Positions 10,101 to 18,600 of a DNA stretch of 64,000 bases are shown piece after piece. The notes under the pieces are model-generated. The model was given only the letters and a program-made list of their open reading frames with translations. It did no database searches and had not been told where the DNA came from. A program made the translations under genes and the position numbers. The DNA is from Astur gentilis (Eukaryota; Chordata; Aves; Accipitriformes; Accipitridae), in NCBI RefSeq assembly GCF_929443795.1, contig NC_064890.1, forward strand, positions 16,191,398-16,255,397, read 5' to 3'. Every line of letters starts with the position of its first letter. The stretch's first letter is position 1.

Positions 10101-11554
10101 TTTCCAGCGCTGTCATCGGGGACCAGCCTGACAACAGCTCCTCCCACCATCAGGCTCAGGACGGGGAAGGGACCTGAGCAGTACAAGGTGTTCGTTAGAG
10201 ACCCGAAGGGACAGCACGTACTTCTTCACCAGTAAGGAGGGCAGGTGTGCCTGAACTTACCCACTGAGATATGTCTGGATGTGCCAAAGATAAAATAGAC
10301 CAGGACAGGGAAAAATGCCGCATAGAGTCCATAGCCGGGTGGCACGTTCACCAGCAATGCAAAGGCGAGACCTGTGAGGACAGAGGCCCGGGGAAGGTGA
10401 CAAGCGTGTTACAGGCTGAAGCCCGCAGTCCCTTGGCACCTGGCCTAGCAGGCTGTGTCAGAGCACGCGGTTCCTGGAGGTACCTTGCAGGACGGCCACC
10501 AGCCCCGTGTTGATGCCGGAGACAATGTCACTCAGGATCCACTCCCTGAAGCGGTACGCTGGCAGCCACGAGACGATGGGAAACAAACCCAAAGCAATTT
10601 TTTTGACCCTTTGTGGGGAGCAGCTGTAAAGACACAAGAGGACAGAGCTCGGTGGACAGCTCGGCTGAGTTGCGGCCTGTCTTTGGAGGGAAAACGAAGG
10701 GGGAAGGATTCAGGTCCAGGCTGCCAGAGGTCAAAATCTCACCCAGACACAGCCCTGATCAACCTGCTCTGCCAGCTGTGCTTCAAGGAGGACCCTCGAG
10801 CCCCCAGAGGTCCCTTCCAACCAAAATAATCATAGAATCATAGAATGGTTTGGGTTGGAAGGTGCCTTTAAAGATCATCTACTAGTTCCAACCCCCCAAC
10901 ACCTTCCACTCGACCAGGTTGCTCCAAGCCCCATCCAACCTGCTCTTGAACACTTCCAGGGATGGAGCATCCACAGCTTCTCTGGGCAACCTGTGCCAGT
11001 GCCTCACCACCCTCACAGTGAAGAACTTCTTCCTTACATCTAATCTAAACCTACCCTCTTTCAGTTTAAAGCCATTGCCCCTTGTCCTATCACTACAGGC
11101 CCTATTAAAAAAATCTGTTCCCATCCTTCTTATAAGCCCCCTTTAAGTATTGAAAGGCTGCAATAAGGTCTTCCTGGAGTCTGTGCTGCCAAGTGCCCAG
11201 GAAAAGAGAAGCTGTCTGGGCTACAACTGTAGGAAGAATTTTAAGGGTAATAGCAGCTAAAATTCTTCAGAAAAATCTGACATTGCATTTGGTTAATGAG
11301 TTTTCATTTGCTCTGTTGGAATCTGAGGTGGAATTTATCAGGATGGAGTTCATGCTGTCCAAGAGCAGCAGTTCGGGCTGTTTCTTAGATCCATATTTTA
11401 AAAAAAATGAAAAATCTCCTTACCAGAAATATAGTTTCAGATGATCCCAAAAGGTTTTATGGTATCTGTGCAATTTCTCATGCTCTTCATTGAACAAATT
11501 CTCCGAGTACACAGGTCTGGCTACAATATAGTGGTTGCCTACAGGTTCAACCAT
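944..11554 (-). CDS. SLC26A3: SLC26A3 (DRA) chloride/bicarbonate exchanger, N-terminal 659 codons; 3' end off window
   Basis: Apical membrane anion exchanger (Cl-/HCO3-, 'down-regulated in adenoma') of the SLC26 family; in vertebrates it absorbs chloride in gut epithelium. Sixteen coding exons: 11424-11554, 10484-10623, 10261-10371, 10016-10173, 9080-9244, 8219-8371, 7343-7425, 5877-6024, 5632-5745, 5441-5518, 4919-5014, 3810-3916, 3473-3542, 3295-3387, 1840-1935 and 944-1177. They total 1977 bases and stay in frame throughout. Residues 1 to about 75 are cytosolic, about 76-510 form the membrane domain, and about 520 onward form the STAS domain. An extracellular loop carries sequons NGT and NIS. 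The acidic DSDEELDNN-type insert of SLC26A3 is visible as ESDEELDNN. Human SLC26A3 has 764 residues, so about 100 residues, including the C-terminal PDZ ligand, lie left of base 1. SLC26A4 is less likely: the N-terminus (VARPVYS), the ESDEELDNN match and the position beside DLD fit SLC26A3. Apart from the repeats listed separately, I see nothing to name in its introns. Confidence 0.95.
1840..1935 (-). CDS. SLC26A3: SLC26A3 coding exon 16, STAS domain
   Basis: 96 bases, phase 0, encoding VGFNPLRVLRKRNKALRKI and on to QVTP. Acceptor tttctgcag, donor gtatgtaag. A strongly basic helix follows the first STAS strand, as in other SLC26A3 proteins. Confidence 0.92.
3295..3387 (-). CDS. SLC26A3: SLC26A3 coding exon 15, start of STAS domain
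   Basis: 93 bases, phase 0, IYEPEGVKIFRCSSPIFFAN onward to KLITA. This is the conserved entry into the STAS domain. Acceptor ttgcacag, donor gtaagtgt. Confidence 0.93.
3473..3542 (-). CDS. SLC26A3: SLC26A3 coding exon 14
   Basis: 70 bases, joining the membrane domain to STAS. It encodes the motif FPSCTVLAN-like SCTVLANVGRSNIYRNRKDY. Donor gtaagaaa. The acceptor gttcacag has a (TG)n run instead of a normal pyrimidine tract; see findings. Confidence 0.92.
3553..3569. repeat. (AC)8 microsatellite beside an acceptor site
   Basis: Dinucleotide run, AC on the plus strand and TG on the transcribed (minus) strand. It ends 7 bases before the acceptor trinucleotide (cag) of the SLC26A3 exon at 3473-3542. 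Confidence 0.95.
3810..3916 (-). CDS. SLC26A3: SLC26A3 coding exon 13, last membrane segments
   Basis: 107 bases, encoding VIWVVTFLAAIFLGLDIGLA and on to LLTVVIRSQ, a hydrophobic span that closes the transport domain. Acceptor tgttacag, donor gtaagtact. Confidence 0.93.
4919..5014 (-). CDS. SLC26A3: SLC26A3 coding exon 12
   Basis: 96 bases, phase 0: SVLASLALGNLKGML then LWRKDKYDC. A conserved SLC26 segment between transmembrane helices. Acceptor ttttaacag. The donor reads TGT/gtaagttg; a GT two bases earlier would break the frame. Confidence 0.93.
5441..5518 (-). CDS. SLC26A3: SLC26A3 coding exon 11, membrane segment
   Basis: 78 bases, phase 0: IAGLISAVIVLIVILAIGF then LLAPLQK, one long hydrophobic helix. 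Acceptor tctgatgcag, donor gtattcac. Confidence 0.93.
5632..5745 (-). CDS. SLC26A3: SLC26A3 coding exon 10
   Basis: 114 bases, phase 0: ELIAFGLSNIVGGSFKGFAS then TALSRSGVQESTGGKTQ. The SRS.VQ...GGKTQ stretch is the strongly conserved substrate-site loop of SLC26 transporters. Acceptor ttatttcag, donor gtatagaa. Confidence 0.94.
5877..6024 (-). CDS. SLC26A3: SLC26A3 coding exon 9
   Basis: 148 bases: FQAPVAPDVGVLQKCIGDSI, a hydrophobic helix (AIVGFAVAFSVAKVYS), then DYPVDGNQ. Acceptor gtctttcag, donor gtaggc. Confidence 0.94.
6571..6609. repeat. Poly-C/poly-T pyrimidine tract
   Basis: A run of 14 C (6577-6590) followed by a mixed C/T and T stretch, within the SLC26A3 intron between exons 9 and 8. 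Low complexity; no function visible. Confidence 0.9.
6831..6882. repeat. Short AT-rich tandem repeat
   Basis: Imperfect tandem copies of a TATATGGATATATACTC-like unit in a SLC26A3 intron. Confidence 0.75.
7343..7425 (-). CDS. SLC26A3: SLC26A3 coding exon 8
   Basis: 83 bases: TVLAALISYFINFEEKFN then VAVVGKLEEG. It equals the 83-base exon of the family. Acceptor tatctttcag, donor gtaagtga. Confidence 0.93.
8013..8067. repeat. Small tandem duplications
   Basis: Two adjacent direct repeats in a SLC26A3 intron: a 10-base unit (cagctaagaa, twice) followed by an 18-base unit (agaggtaaaacatctagt, nearly twice). Confidence 0.85.
8219..8371 (-). CDS. SLC26A3: SLC26A3 coding exon 7
   Basis: 153 bases, phase 0: TLESVFSQITKTNIADLVTS, a hydrophobic helix, then KLPTPIPIELLV. 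PIPIE is an SLC26 signature. Acceptor attttgcag. The donor is CTTGTG/gtaaca; a second GT three bases upstream would also keep frame (see findings). Confidence 0.93.
9080..9244 (-). CDS. SLC26A3: SLC26A3 coding exon 6
   Basis: 165 bases, phase 0: LLLGILQFGFIVIYLSQSLI then SGFTTAAAIHVVVSQLKFML and PFGIIY. SGFTTAAA.H...SQ is a hallmark of SLC26 membrane domains. Acceptor catttcag, donor gtaagtgc. Confidence 0.94.
9568..9613. repeat. GGAA-rich direct repeat around a small palindrome
   Basis: Two copies of TTAGGAAGGAAGGA flank an imperfect palindrome (ataggaatttcctat), in a SLC26A3 intron. Confidence 0.75.
10016..10173 (-). CDS. SLC26A3: SLC26A3 coding exon 5, with glycosylated loop
   Basis: 158 bases: GPFPVLSLMVGGAVV, then a polar extracellular loop with two N-glycosylation sequons (NGT, NIS), then ERVMVAASVTFLSGVFQ. 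The loop is variable between species, as expected for SLC26A3. Acceptor ctgctcag, donor gttggtaa. Confidence 0.93.
10261..10371 (-). CDS. SLC26A3: SLC26A3 coding exon 4
   Basis: 111 bases: GLAFALLVNVPPGYGLYAAF then FGTSRHISVG. It includes the SLC26/SulP signature region (PPGYGLYAAFFP). Acceptor tcctcacag, donor gtaagttc. Confidence 0.94.
10484..10623 (-). CDS. SLC26A3: SLC26A3 coding exon 3
   Basis: 140 bases: CSPQRVKKIALGLFPIVSWL then AYRFREWILSDIVSGINTGL and VAVLQ. It covers the end of the cytosolic N-terminus and the first transmembrane helix. Acceptor tctttacag, donor gtacctcc. Confidence 0.94.
10742..10831 (+). mobile_element. CR1 3'-end fragment (sense)
   Basis: About 90 bases resembling the 3' UTR of CR1 in plus orientation, ending CCCAGAGGTCCCTTCCAACC. 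It directly abuts an oppositely oriented CR1 at 10832. Located in SLC26A3 intron 2. Confidence 0.8.
10832..11190 (-). mobile_element. CR1 LINE fragment, 3' end
   Basis: Starts with two tail octamers (AATCATAG repeated) and the CR1 3' complement, and encodes on the minus strand the RT C-terminal stretch FKLKEGRFRLDVRKKFF. About 360 bases, 5'-truncated. Located in SLC26A3 intron 2. Confidence 0.93.
11424..11554 (-). CDS. SLC26A3: SLC26A3 coding exon 2 with start codon
   Basis: 131 coding bases from the ATG at 11552-11554 (minus strand). The protein starts MVEPVGNHYIVARPVYS and ends HLKLYF; the codon split at the junction makes Cys with the next exon. The start is chosen because it aligns with the family N-terminus and because an in-frame ATG further upstream is not seen in the exon. 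Donor gtaagg. Confidence 0.94.
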
Positions 11555-11623
11555 TTCTCCTGAAATGTCAGGCGAGGATGGCAACTTGTGTGTGCTTCTC
11601 TCTGGCCTTAGTCACTTAAAAAC
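11555..11623 (-). other. SLC26A3: SLC26A3 5' UTR part of exon 2
   Basis: Between the start codon and a likely acceptor (gttcttcatttcag at 11624-11637). By comparison with the mammalian gene a non-coding exon 1 and promoter should lie at higher coordinates; I could not identify them. Confidence 0.6.
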
Positions 11624-11637
11624 CTGAAATGAAGAAC

Positions 11638-12540
11638 AGGGTTAGCTCCTTATGTACTGTCGGGCGGGCAGCCGTAGCATAGATGAGTGAACTCCAAACT
11701 GAGCGTTACCACCTTTGAAGATCAAAAGAAAGATTGTTGAAACACCTGCCTCACTTTGCCAAGGTGATCTCCTGGCCTCCTCCTCCCCCCACTGCAAGGC
11801 AGTGTTTTGCTGGCGCATGAAGCATTTATTTCTAAAGATGCAGCCAAAAAGTGGACAAGATGGATTTCGAGTTAATTTATCACCAAGTCAGCCATCTACA
11901 ACCAAAAACTACCTCCCTCAAGGGAGACTAATTTCTGAAAGAACAAACAAGCGGATCCCAAGCTGTTTCTCTTTGTGGCAGCGCTGGGAGTGCTGGGAGC
12001 TCGCTAAAACCCACAGACAGGTGAGGAGAAAGGCAGACCCAAGGCAGGGCTCAGCCGTCCTCTCTTGGACTCAGAGACAGGGCTGAATCTTTCAGCTTGG
12101 GTCTGCATGACAAGGAGGTTAAGCTCAGCAGTAAAAAAGCACGGTACTGCTACTTGTTGTTATTTGTAAGATCTATTTCCGCAGGTTGTCTGGACTGCTT
12201 CTCCTCTGTTTCATGCTCACAAACAGTTTTTGCAATGTCTGACCTAAATACTATTTTCTGCCTTGTCCCAACCCACATTTGCATGTTTGTGCTGAATAGA
12301 AACGGTCCTCAGTCACTCCAGAAATGACCCCTGAAGACCACATTACACATGAGAAGATTCAAGATTCATTTCAGTCAATACCACTGGGTAATTTGCAGGA
12401 ATTAATTGATGTCATCACTGTGCTGCCTACTGTGCTGTTACGTCTCTCTGTATGCCTCACATTCTTCCCTCATTAAATTCACCTAAATAAATGTAATATC
12501 TAAAAATATTTCTCTCTGCTGCAGCCACCATTAAAGATTT
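11638..12540. other. No feature recognised
   Basis: Sequence upstream of SLC26A3 exon 2. It should contain part of intron 1 and may contain the non-coding first exon, but nothing in the bases marks either with confidence. Confidence 0.5.
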
Positions 12541-12544
12541 AATA

Positions 12545-12645
12545 CTAGTCCGAGACAGGAGCAGTGGAACTTGCTCTTGGTAGCTGCAGTTGAACTAGAT
12601 GATCATTGTAGAACCCTTCCAACTGGAACTAATCTATCCTATTCT
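12545..12645 (+). mobile_element. Short CR1 3'-end relic (sense)
   Basis: Resembles the CR1 3' UTR: GAACTAGATGATCATTGTAG then CCTTCCAACTGGAACTAATC and an ATTCTATTG tail octamer-like end. Old and diverged. Confidence 0.65.
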
Positions 12646-15600
12646 ATTGTCTTTTGACTCAGAGATGAAGATGTACTGTAGGAAGCAAAAAGTCTTTTGT
12701 GATACTGATAATAGAGCATTTTTCTTCACTTTCTCTCCCCTAGTCAAATGCTCCTTAGAGTCTACGTGCTTGCTGGTGGTCTCGTGACAGATGCCCGACC
12801 AACAGTAGTTCCTTGTCCAGGTCTGTGACCTGGCTCTCACTGAAATATCCTACATGCATTTCTAATTCAGACTTGTGTGTACTCAATATTTGGAGATATC
12901 ACAGGACAGGTTTTAAAATGGCACAAAGCAGTTTGCACAGTTATGAACAGATTGAAAGCTTTTTGTCTATGACAATACTGGCATTAAAATGTGAATCCTA
13001 TCCTGAAACTTTGCTACAGCTTAGGGCCCATTATTGACCTATTTCAAATTATTAGCTTTTAGGTTCCTCCTAGTTCATTCTGGGGAAATTCATGGATGTG
13101 TAAAAGTCCAAATAATGTCAGATGAACCTCTTAGACATGCTGGTTTTGTTGATATACTATTTTTCCACAAAAGATTCACTATTTTGGCAATGAGTTCTAC
13201 TTTACTACTATCTGTTTTAACATTAAAAAAAAAATTAGATCTGTAATATTTTTCCAAAAACTGGTGGGTAATTATTCTAAGAGACTAATACTCAAAATCT
13301 AAGCTCATTCACCACCCTGATTCAAAGTCAGCTAAAATCATACTCCAATCCCATAATTGTACACTACTATCCATCCCACTGGTGGGATCTGAGCTCCAAA
13401 CCTGAGGCTGATGAAATTTCTATGAAAAAAGGTTAATTTAGTTCTTTCTCTGATAGATCTCCATGTACTTAGATTTGCAGGAAGAAGTTTTAGCTATTAA
13501 AGATTTCAGAATTGCTCTGTTTCCTAGTCTGTGTATGAGTCTCTTAGACTTCACATTGCAGAGAGGAATATTGCTGAAAGTCCTGTTGAATAGTTTTGTT
13601 GATTACATTGTAGGGCACAAGATGTACTATTTGTACCCTTTGAAGTGTTTATAAGTCATAAAAATAAAAGAAGTGCGTGGGTTACTCTTTCATTTCAGAT
13701 TTTCCCCAGTGCTGCAGCTGCTGTAGCTTTTGTGAATACTTTAGTCATCAGTCCTGCCCCTGGCCCAGACTTTGTTCTTTCCTCAGGCCAAATTTAATAT
13801 CCTGATCTCAGGGAACATACAACATGCCTCTTTACAACTCTCCGAATCTCCTTTGCTTTATTAGTGCTGGTCTTGTTGAAGGTGTAAGTATTTTGCGTGT
13901 GTTTTTTCCCTCTTGATAGGAACCCCAATTTATGGACTCTCCTCTGGGTTAGCTTTGGGTCAATGGCTTAGAGCTGCAGAAGAAGACCTGGAGCCTCGAC
14001 CCGAGGGTCTCATCAAGCTGAACCATGTAAACATAAGTCTGCTTTAAATACTGTGGTGCCATGTGGCATTACTCAAGTTAAGTTTAACCAAACCAGCCTG
14101 AGCACCTGAAGTGTAGTGTAAAGCACCTTCAACCTGTTTCCTGGCAGGTAGATGAGACCATAGAGTGTGGCACCTTCCTGCAGCTAGATGACCACTGGTG
14201 CTAGTCACCAACTAGTTGAGTTTTCTTGTCTTGTCCCCCCCTTCCACAGGCTCTGTTGGCAGCTGTTATTTGCCGTGACTTCAACCAGTATTGCCTTCCT
14301 CTTGCTCACTCTCATTTTCTTCCCATATATGTTTAGAAAGATAGGATGCCCTCTGCATAGGTAGGGGTTTTTTGGCTGTCGGCACCATTGCTTATTTTAG
14401 GTGTTTTTAAAAAAAATGTGGATATTGTGATGAGTACCAGCATAGTGGAGGTCAACATCCTGCACAAATCCCCTAAAAGAGAGGTCCATACTCCAGTAAC
14501 CCATGCTGCCTTTCTGGAGTGCTCCCATCATTAAGTCCTTTGATTCCTTGTGGGACACAACCTATTAGCACAATTCTTCTGATGACTTCTATAATGTGTC
14601 CACCCACACACAGAGAACAGGAGCACAGACCAAGCTTACACTGCACAGCTATCGAGTGATAACAACTTTCACTCACTATTGACCAAGACTAGGTCTGAAC
14701 TGAAACCCAAGAGATAACATTCTGGTTCAGTTTTATTCCATATAGCCTCTGATCCTGTTCTCATGGCCAGCAATTAACAGCATTACCATCTCTCACATAA
14801 ATACTCCAACTCCACTGCTAATCCTCCACATTTGTGAACATTTGGCAATGCATATTTTGATGTGCATCATTTTCTTGAGGAGATTAACAAAGGGATACTT
14901 TTTTCCCTTTATTACTTTATCCTAAATATTGACTAAGTACACAAAAATCTGGTAACTTTAACTGAATAATTAAATATTAACAAGCTTCATCCCACTTTTC
15001 AATCTGTGTATATGCACTCACAAGCTCTACTGCTCTGCAAAATAAACATTTGAAAAATATAAATTCAAAAAGGGAAGCTTTTACATTTTACAAGACATAC
15101 AACACATGACTAAAAGCATTTCATTTATAAACATTACTTCACATATCCCATATCCAGACTGACAAGTCAAAATTGTACCTGATATGTCTTCCAGGAAGCT
15201 CTTAGAAGCAACAAGACCAAGATTTTATGGAAAAAGATATCCTTGAAATTTTCAGAGGCAGTGCAGGTATCTTGTGCTGTTCTTCATTTCAGAACCTCCC
15301 TAAATACTGGCAGCACTTTAATAACTAACTTCAGTTAACTTTTACAAGAAAAGGAAGATTTCACTGTGGCCTTGACCATTGAGCCTATCCTCAGGAGGGA
15401 TGATAAGAGTAATTTCTTAAAGTTCTCTGTAATATTGCTTAACTTTGTTTGGTGAAGTGTTTCTGATTGGTCTGCAGAGACTAATATGGGAAAATAGAGA
15501 TGAATAAGAAGGACTGTCTGTTGCAATCCTGTGCTGTGCATCTGCCAGGTTTCTGTCGAGCATGGTAGGAAGCGGTGACCAGAGATCAGCTATGGTACCC

Positions 15601-18600
15601 TTCATTTCTGAAGGAGCATGAATCATTGGTAAGGGAGATGGGGCCACCGGGTCTGCCAGGTCTGAGCAAAGTGTGCCTCTGCAAACCTTCCTCCGAAGCA
15701 CCTTTAAGGGGCCCTAAATTGTCTTTCCAGAAGCAATTCCTGAATGCTCAAATCATTGCCAAAAACGGCCTTTGCAGGGATTTCCAAAGGCCAGCTGTGA
15801 CTTGGTGGAGCTGACAGCTGTGGCACCCCATGACAGGCAGTGGAAAGGTGCAGACCGTGTGTGCAGCCGAGTGGTGGGGCACAACGTGGCATAGGAGGGT
15901 TGGACTGTCCTGCAGGATCCTGCTGCCCTCCACTGCCTGTAGAGGAATCGAGGGAAATCATCCTCCCTAGGCCAAAGCGAGCTTTTGTAAACATTTCCCT
16001 GAGATACCTAAAACCACCTAAGAAGACAGCTGAAATAGTATTTTGATGCCTCAGGCTGCAACTTCAGTTGCAGGCGGCCTGTGTTCAGGAGAGCAGTAAA
16101 CCCTCAGTGCTGAGGACACCATAGCATCAAAGTTCCCTGACTTTGGTCAACAACCCTTTCCTTAGGTCACGCTGCCATCAACACCTAGAAACGCTTCAGC
16201 TGTTGATACCATGGTATCAGGGAGGCCATGGGGTGCCAGGCTCCTTAGGGCACTAATCTGGGCTGGAAGCCAGAGCTTCCCTTAGCCTTTGGGGATTTGA
16301 AATCACAGACCCTGCCCCTGAAGAAAGAGTTTTCTTCATCTGGTAAAGGGCACGGCGTGAGGGAGGGCACCCTGTGTACTATGGAGGGACAGTCACACGC
16401 ATGGGCCTAGGGGGAGAAGAGGCAGGAGGAGCCTGAGGTTCTGCTCTCAGATGGTTCACCCATATTTCAGTCAATGATTAGACCAAGAAATAACGAAGCG
16501 AGCAGGACCCCAATATCCATCCCCACAAGGTGAGAGCTGTATTAGTCCATTCAATCAGGATTTCTTTCTTGTGCTTTAGCCCATGGCTCTGAGTTCCCTG
16601 AGAGTCATTATGGACCTCAGGTGCTTTTGAAAGTTGGAGCTACACTTCTAACTATGACCATAAGCTCCCCTAGTCAGTAAAGATCCCAGGTCACTTCCTA
16701 AACTGTCGAGAGTACCTTCTCTGTGACAGCAAACGCCTGTTTTCGGTAACTGCCTTTAGGCTTGAGGGATTTGCTGCAGTTTGTAAAACTAACACAGAAG
16801 TTACTTTTCCATTAAAATAACAAACATTTAAAAAGATGCAGAACAGCTCAAACCATAAAACAATTAAACAGCTTTTGGCCTCCCTCCACAAAGTGCAGGC
16901 ATGGTGTGGTCATAGAAGTGCTTTAAAACCCCTTTGAAGTGTTGAATGTATTCTTAATTCTTTGTATTTTGGATAGATCATGAGAAGCTGCAACATAAAA
17001 CAGTTTGCTTTTTTAGGACTAGGCTTAAATGCAGGAGGGACCCTTGGCTCTAATGAAGTCAGCAGAGTCGAGTCTTTTTGGCTTCATCACGTCCACCTGC
17101 AAGTGCTTTACTTTTGGATTATTTCCACTAATTCACTGAAGCAATAAGGTGCTACATGGAGTGATGAAGGGAATAAACACTTTGGTCTTTCTGTTTGCAG
17201 CAGTAACGTTAAGAACAGGATATTCTCCTGATGGTGCAGAAGAGGTTTGGTGCACTAGGGTCATACAGGGGGCAGGTTGGCTCTGTCCCACACTGCAGAA
17301 GTTCAGCTGTGCTAACCCTTGATGTCTTTACACCGCATGCTTAAGCACCAGCTAAACTCCATAACCAACTGGGAAAGTGTGGCCTTTTCTACCAAGGCAG
17401 AGCAAAGGAGGAGGAAATGAAAATTCCTCGTTGCTCTGTCTCTCAGGCAGCTCCAGAAATGCAGAGAGTTCAGTGCCGTAAATCAGGCACAGCCTGATCC
17501 TTTGCCAAATCTCAAGTGCCCTCAGCTCCGTCTTGCTTTCACATGAGCTGAAAACCACCCACAGCTCTTGAAAGCCACTTAATGAGCTGAGCTCTGAAGG
17601 GCTTCGCATGTGCTGCCTCCCACCACAGCCAGGATGGGAAGGGAAGAACAAGTGACTGGAGGGAGATAAAGCAGTAACAAATTGTCTGAGTGGCTTGCAA
17701 CTGCATAAAGAAGCTATTTTTCACAGAGAAAGAAGAAAACAGTTCTGCCAGAGATGCATTTTACTTGTCTTGTGAAGAGTTCCATGTCTTTCATTAGTGT
17801 TAAATAAACACCATTATCGATACTGGGAGATTAGCTGGCTGAGAATGTGGATAACAGCATCAGCCCGTGCGGATTTCTAGTGTTTCCCAACTTTTTCCTT
17901 CACCATGTGCTGTATAAAGCTTCTGTTTTCATGTGTAGCTTTCTGGCCATGTCCTGTCTTCTGCTGCCCAGCTGGTCACCCTGCTGCCATCTTCTTCCTG
18001 AAGCCTTCAAGCAAAATATTGGTCACAATACCATCTACGATGATGCTTCTAGTGCAAAACACTCCAAGCTCAAGTTCTTCCAACCCTTTCAAATATGACA
18101 CTTTGCTCTACTTGGGCAGCTCAGTGGGTGAAAGAAATGTATTTTGCTCAGCAGTGAGTGTGATAGTCAGTCTGGGCATGCACTGCTGGCAGGTGCCAGT
18201 TCCTTACTCCCATTTTGGAGGAAGGCCAGGGACCGCAGCCTGTGGATGGCATCCTCAGGAAGATTTGAAGCCCCCACTGGGGACCTCCAAGAAAGAAAAC
18301 GAAAACTGGATGGCCCTGAGAGGTCTTAATGGAGAGCAGAGTTGTCACTTGTATTCACAGGCTCACTGACACCAAAAGGAAGCATCATGTCATTTCACTT
18401 CCAGCTTCTTATACCCTCTAGCATCTTGGTTTTTTTACAGCAAGTTTCTCTTTCTAGTACCCTGAGGCACAAATCAAATCAGCCATGCTACTGGGTCAAA
18501 TTCAGTGGTGCTGCATAAAATGGGGGCGAGGATGAGTAAGTTTAGTTAAGAAGCAAGTGTCTGGCAGTCAATGTAAGATTGGAAAAGGCAGTGAGGTTGG

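Noticed and set aside
944..11554. SLC26A4 (pendrin) as the identity of the left gene
   Set aside because: The N-terminus, the ESDEELDNN loop and the location beside DLD on the minus strand fit SLC26A3 better.
17905..18369. 154-codon plus-strand open frame
   Set aside because: Composition looks like translated non-coding DNA. No similarity is recognised, and shorter frames overlap on both strands.
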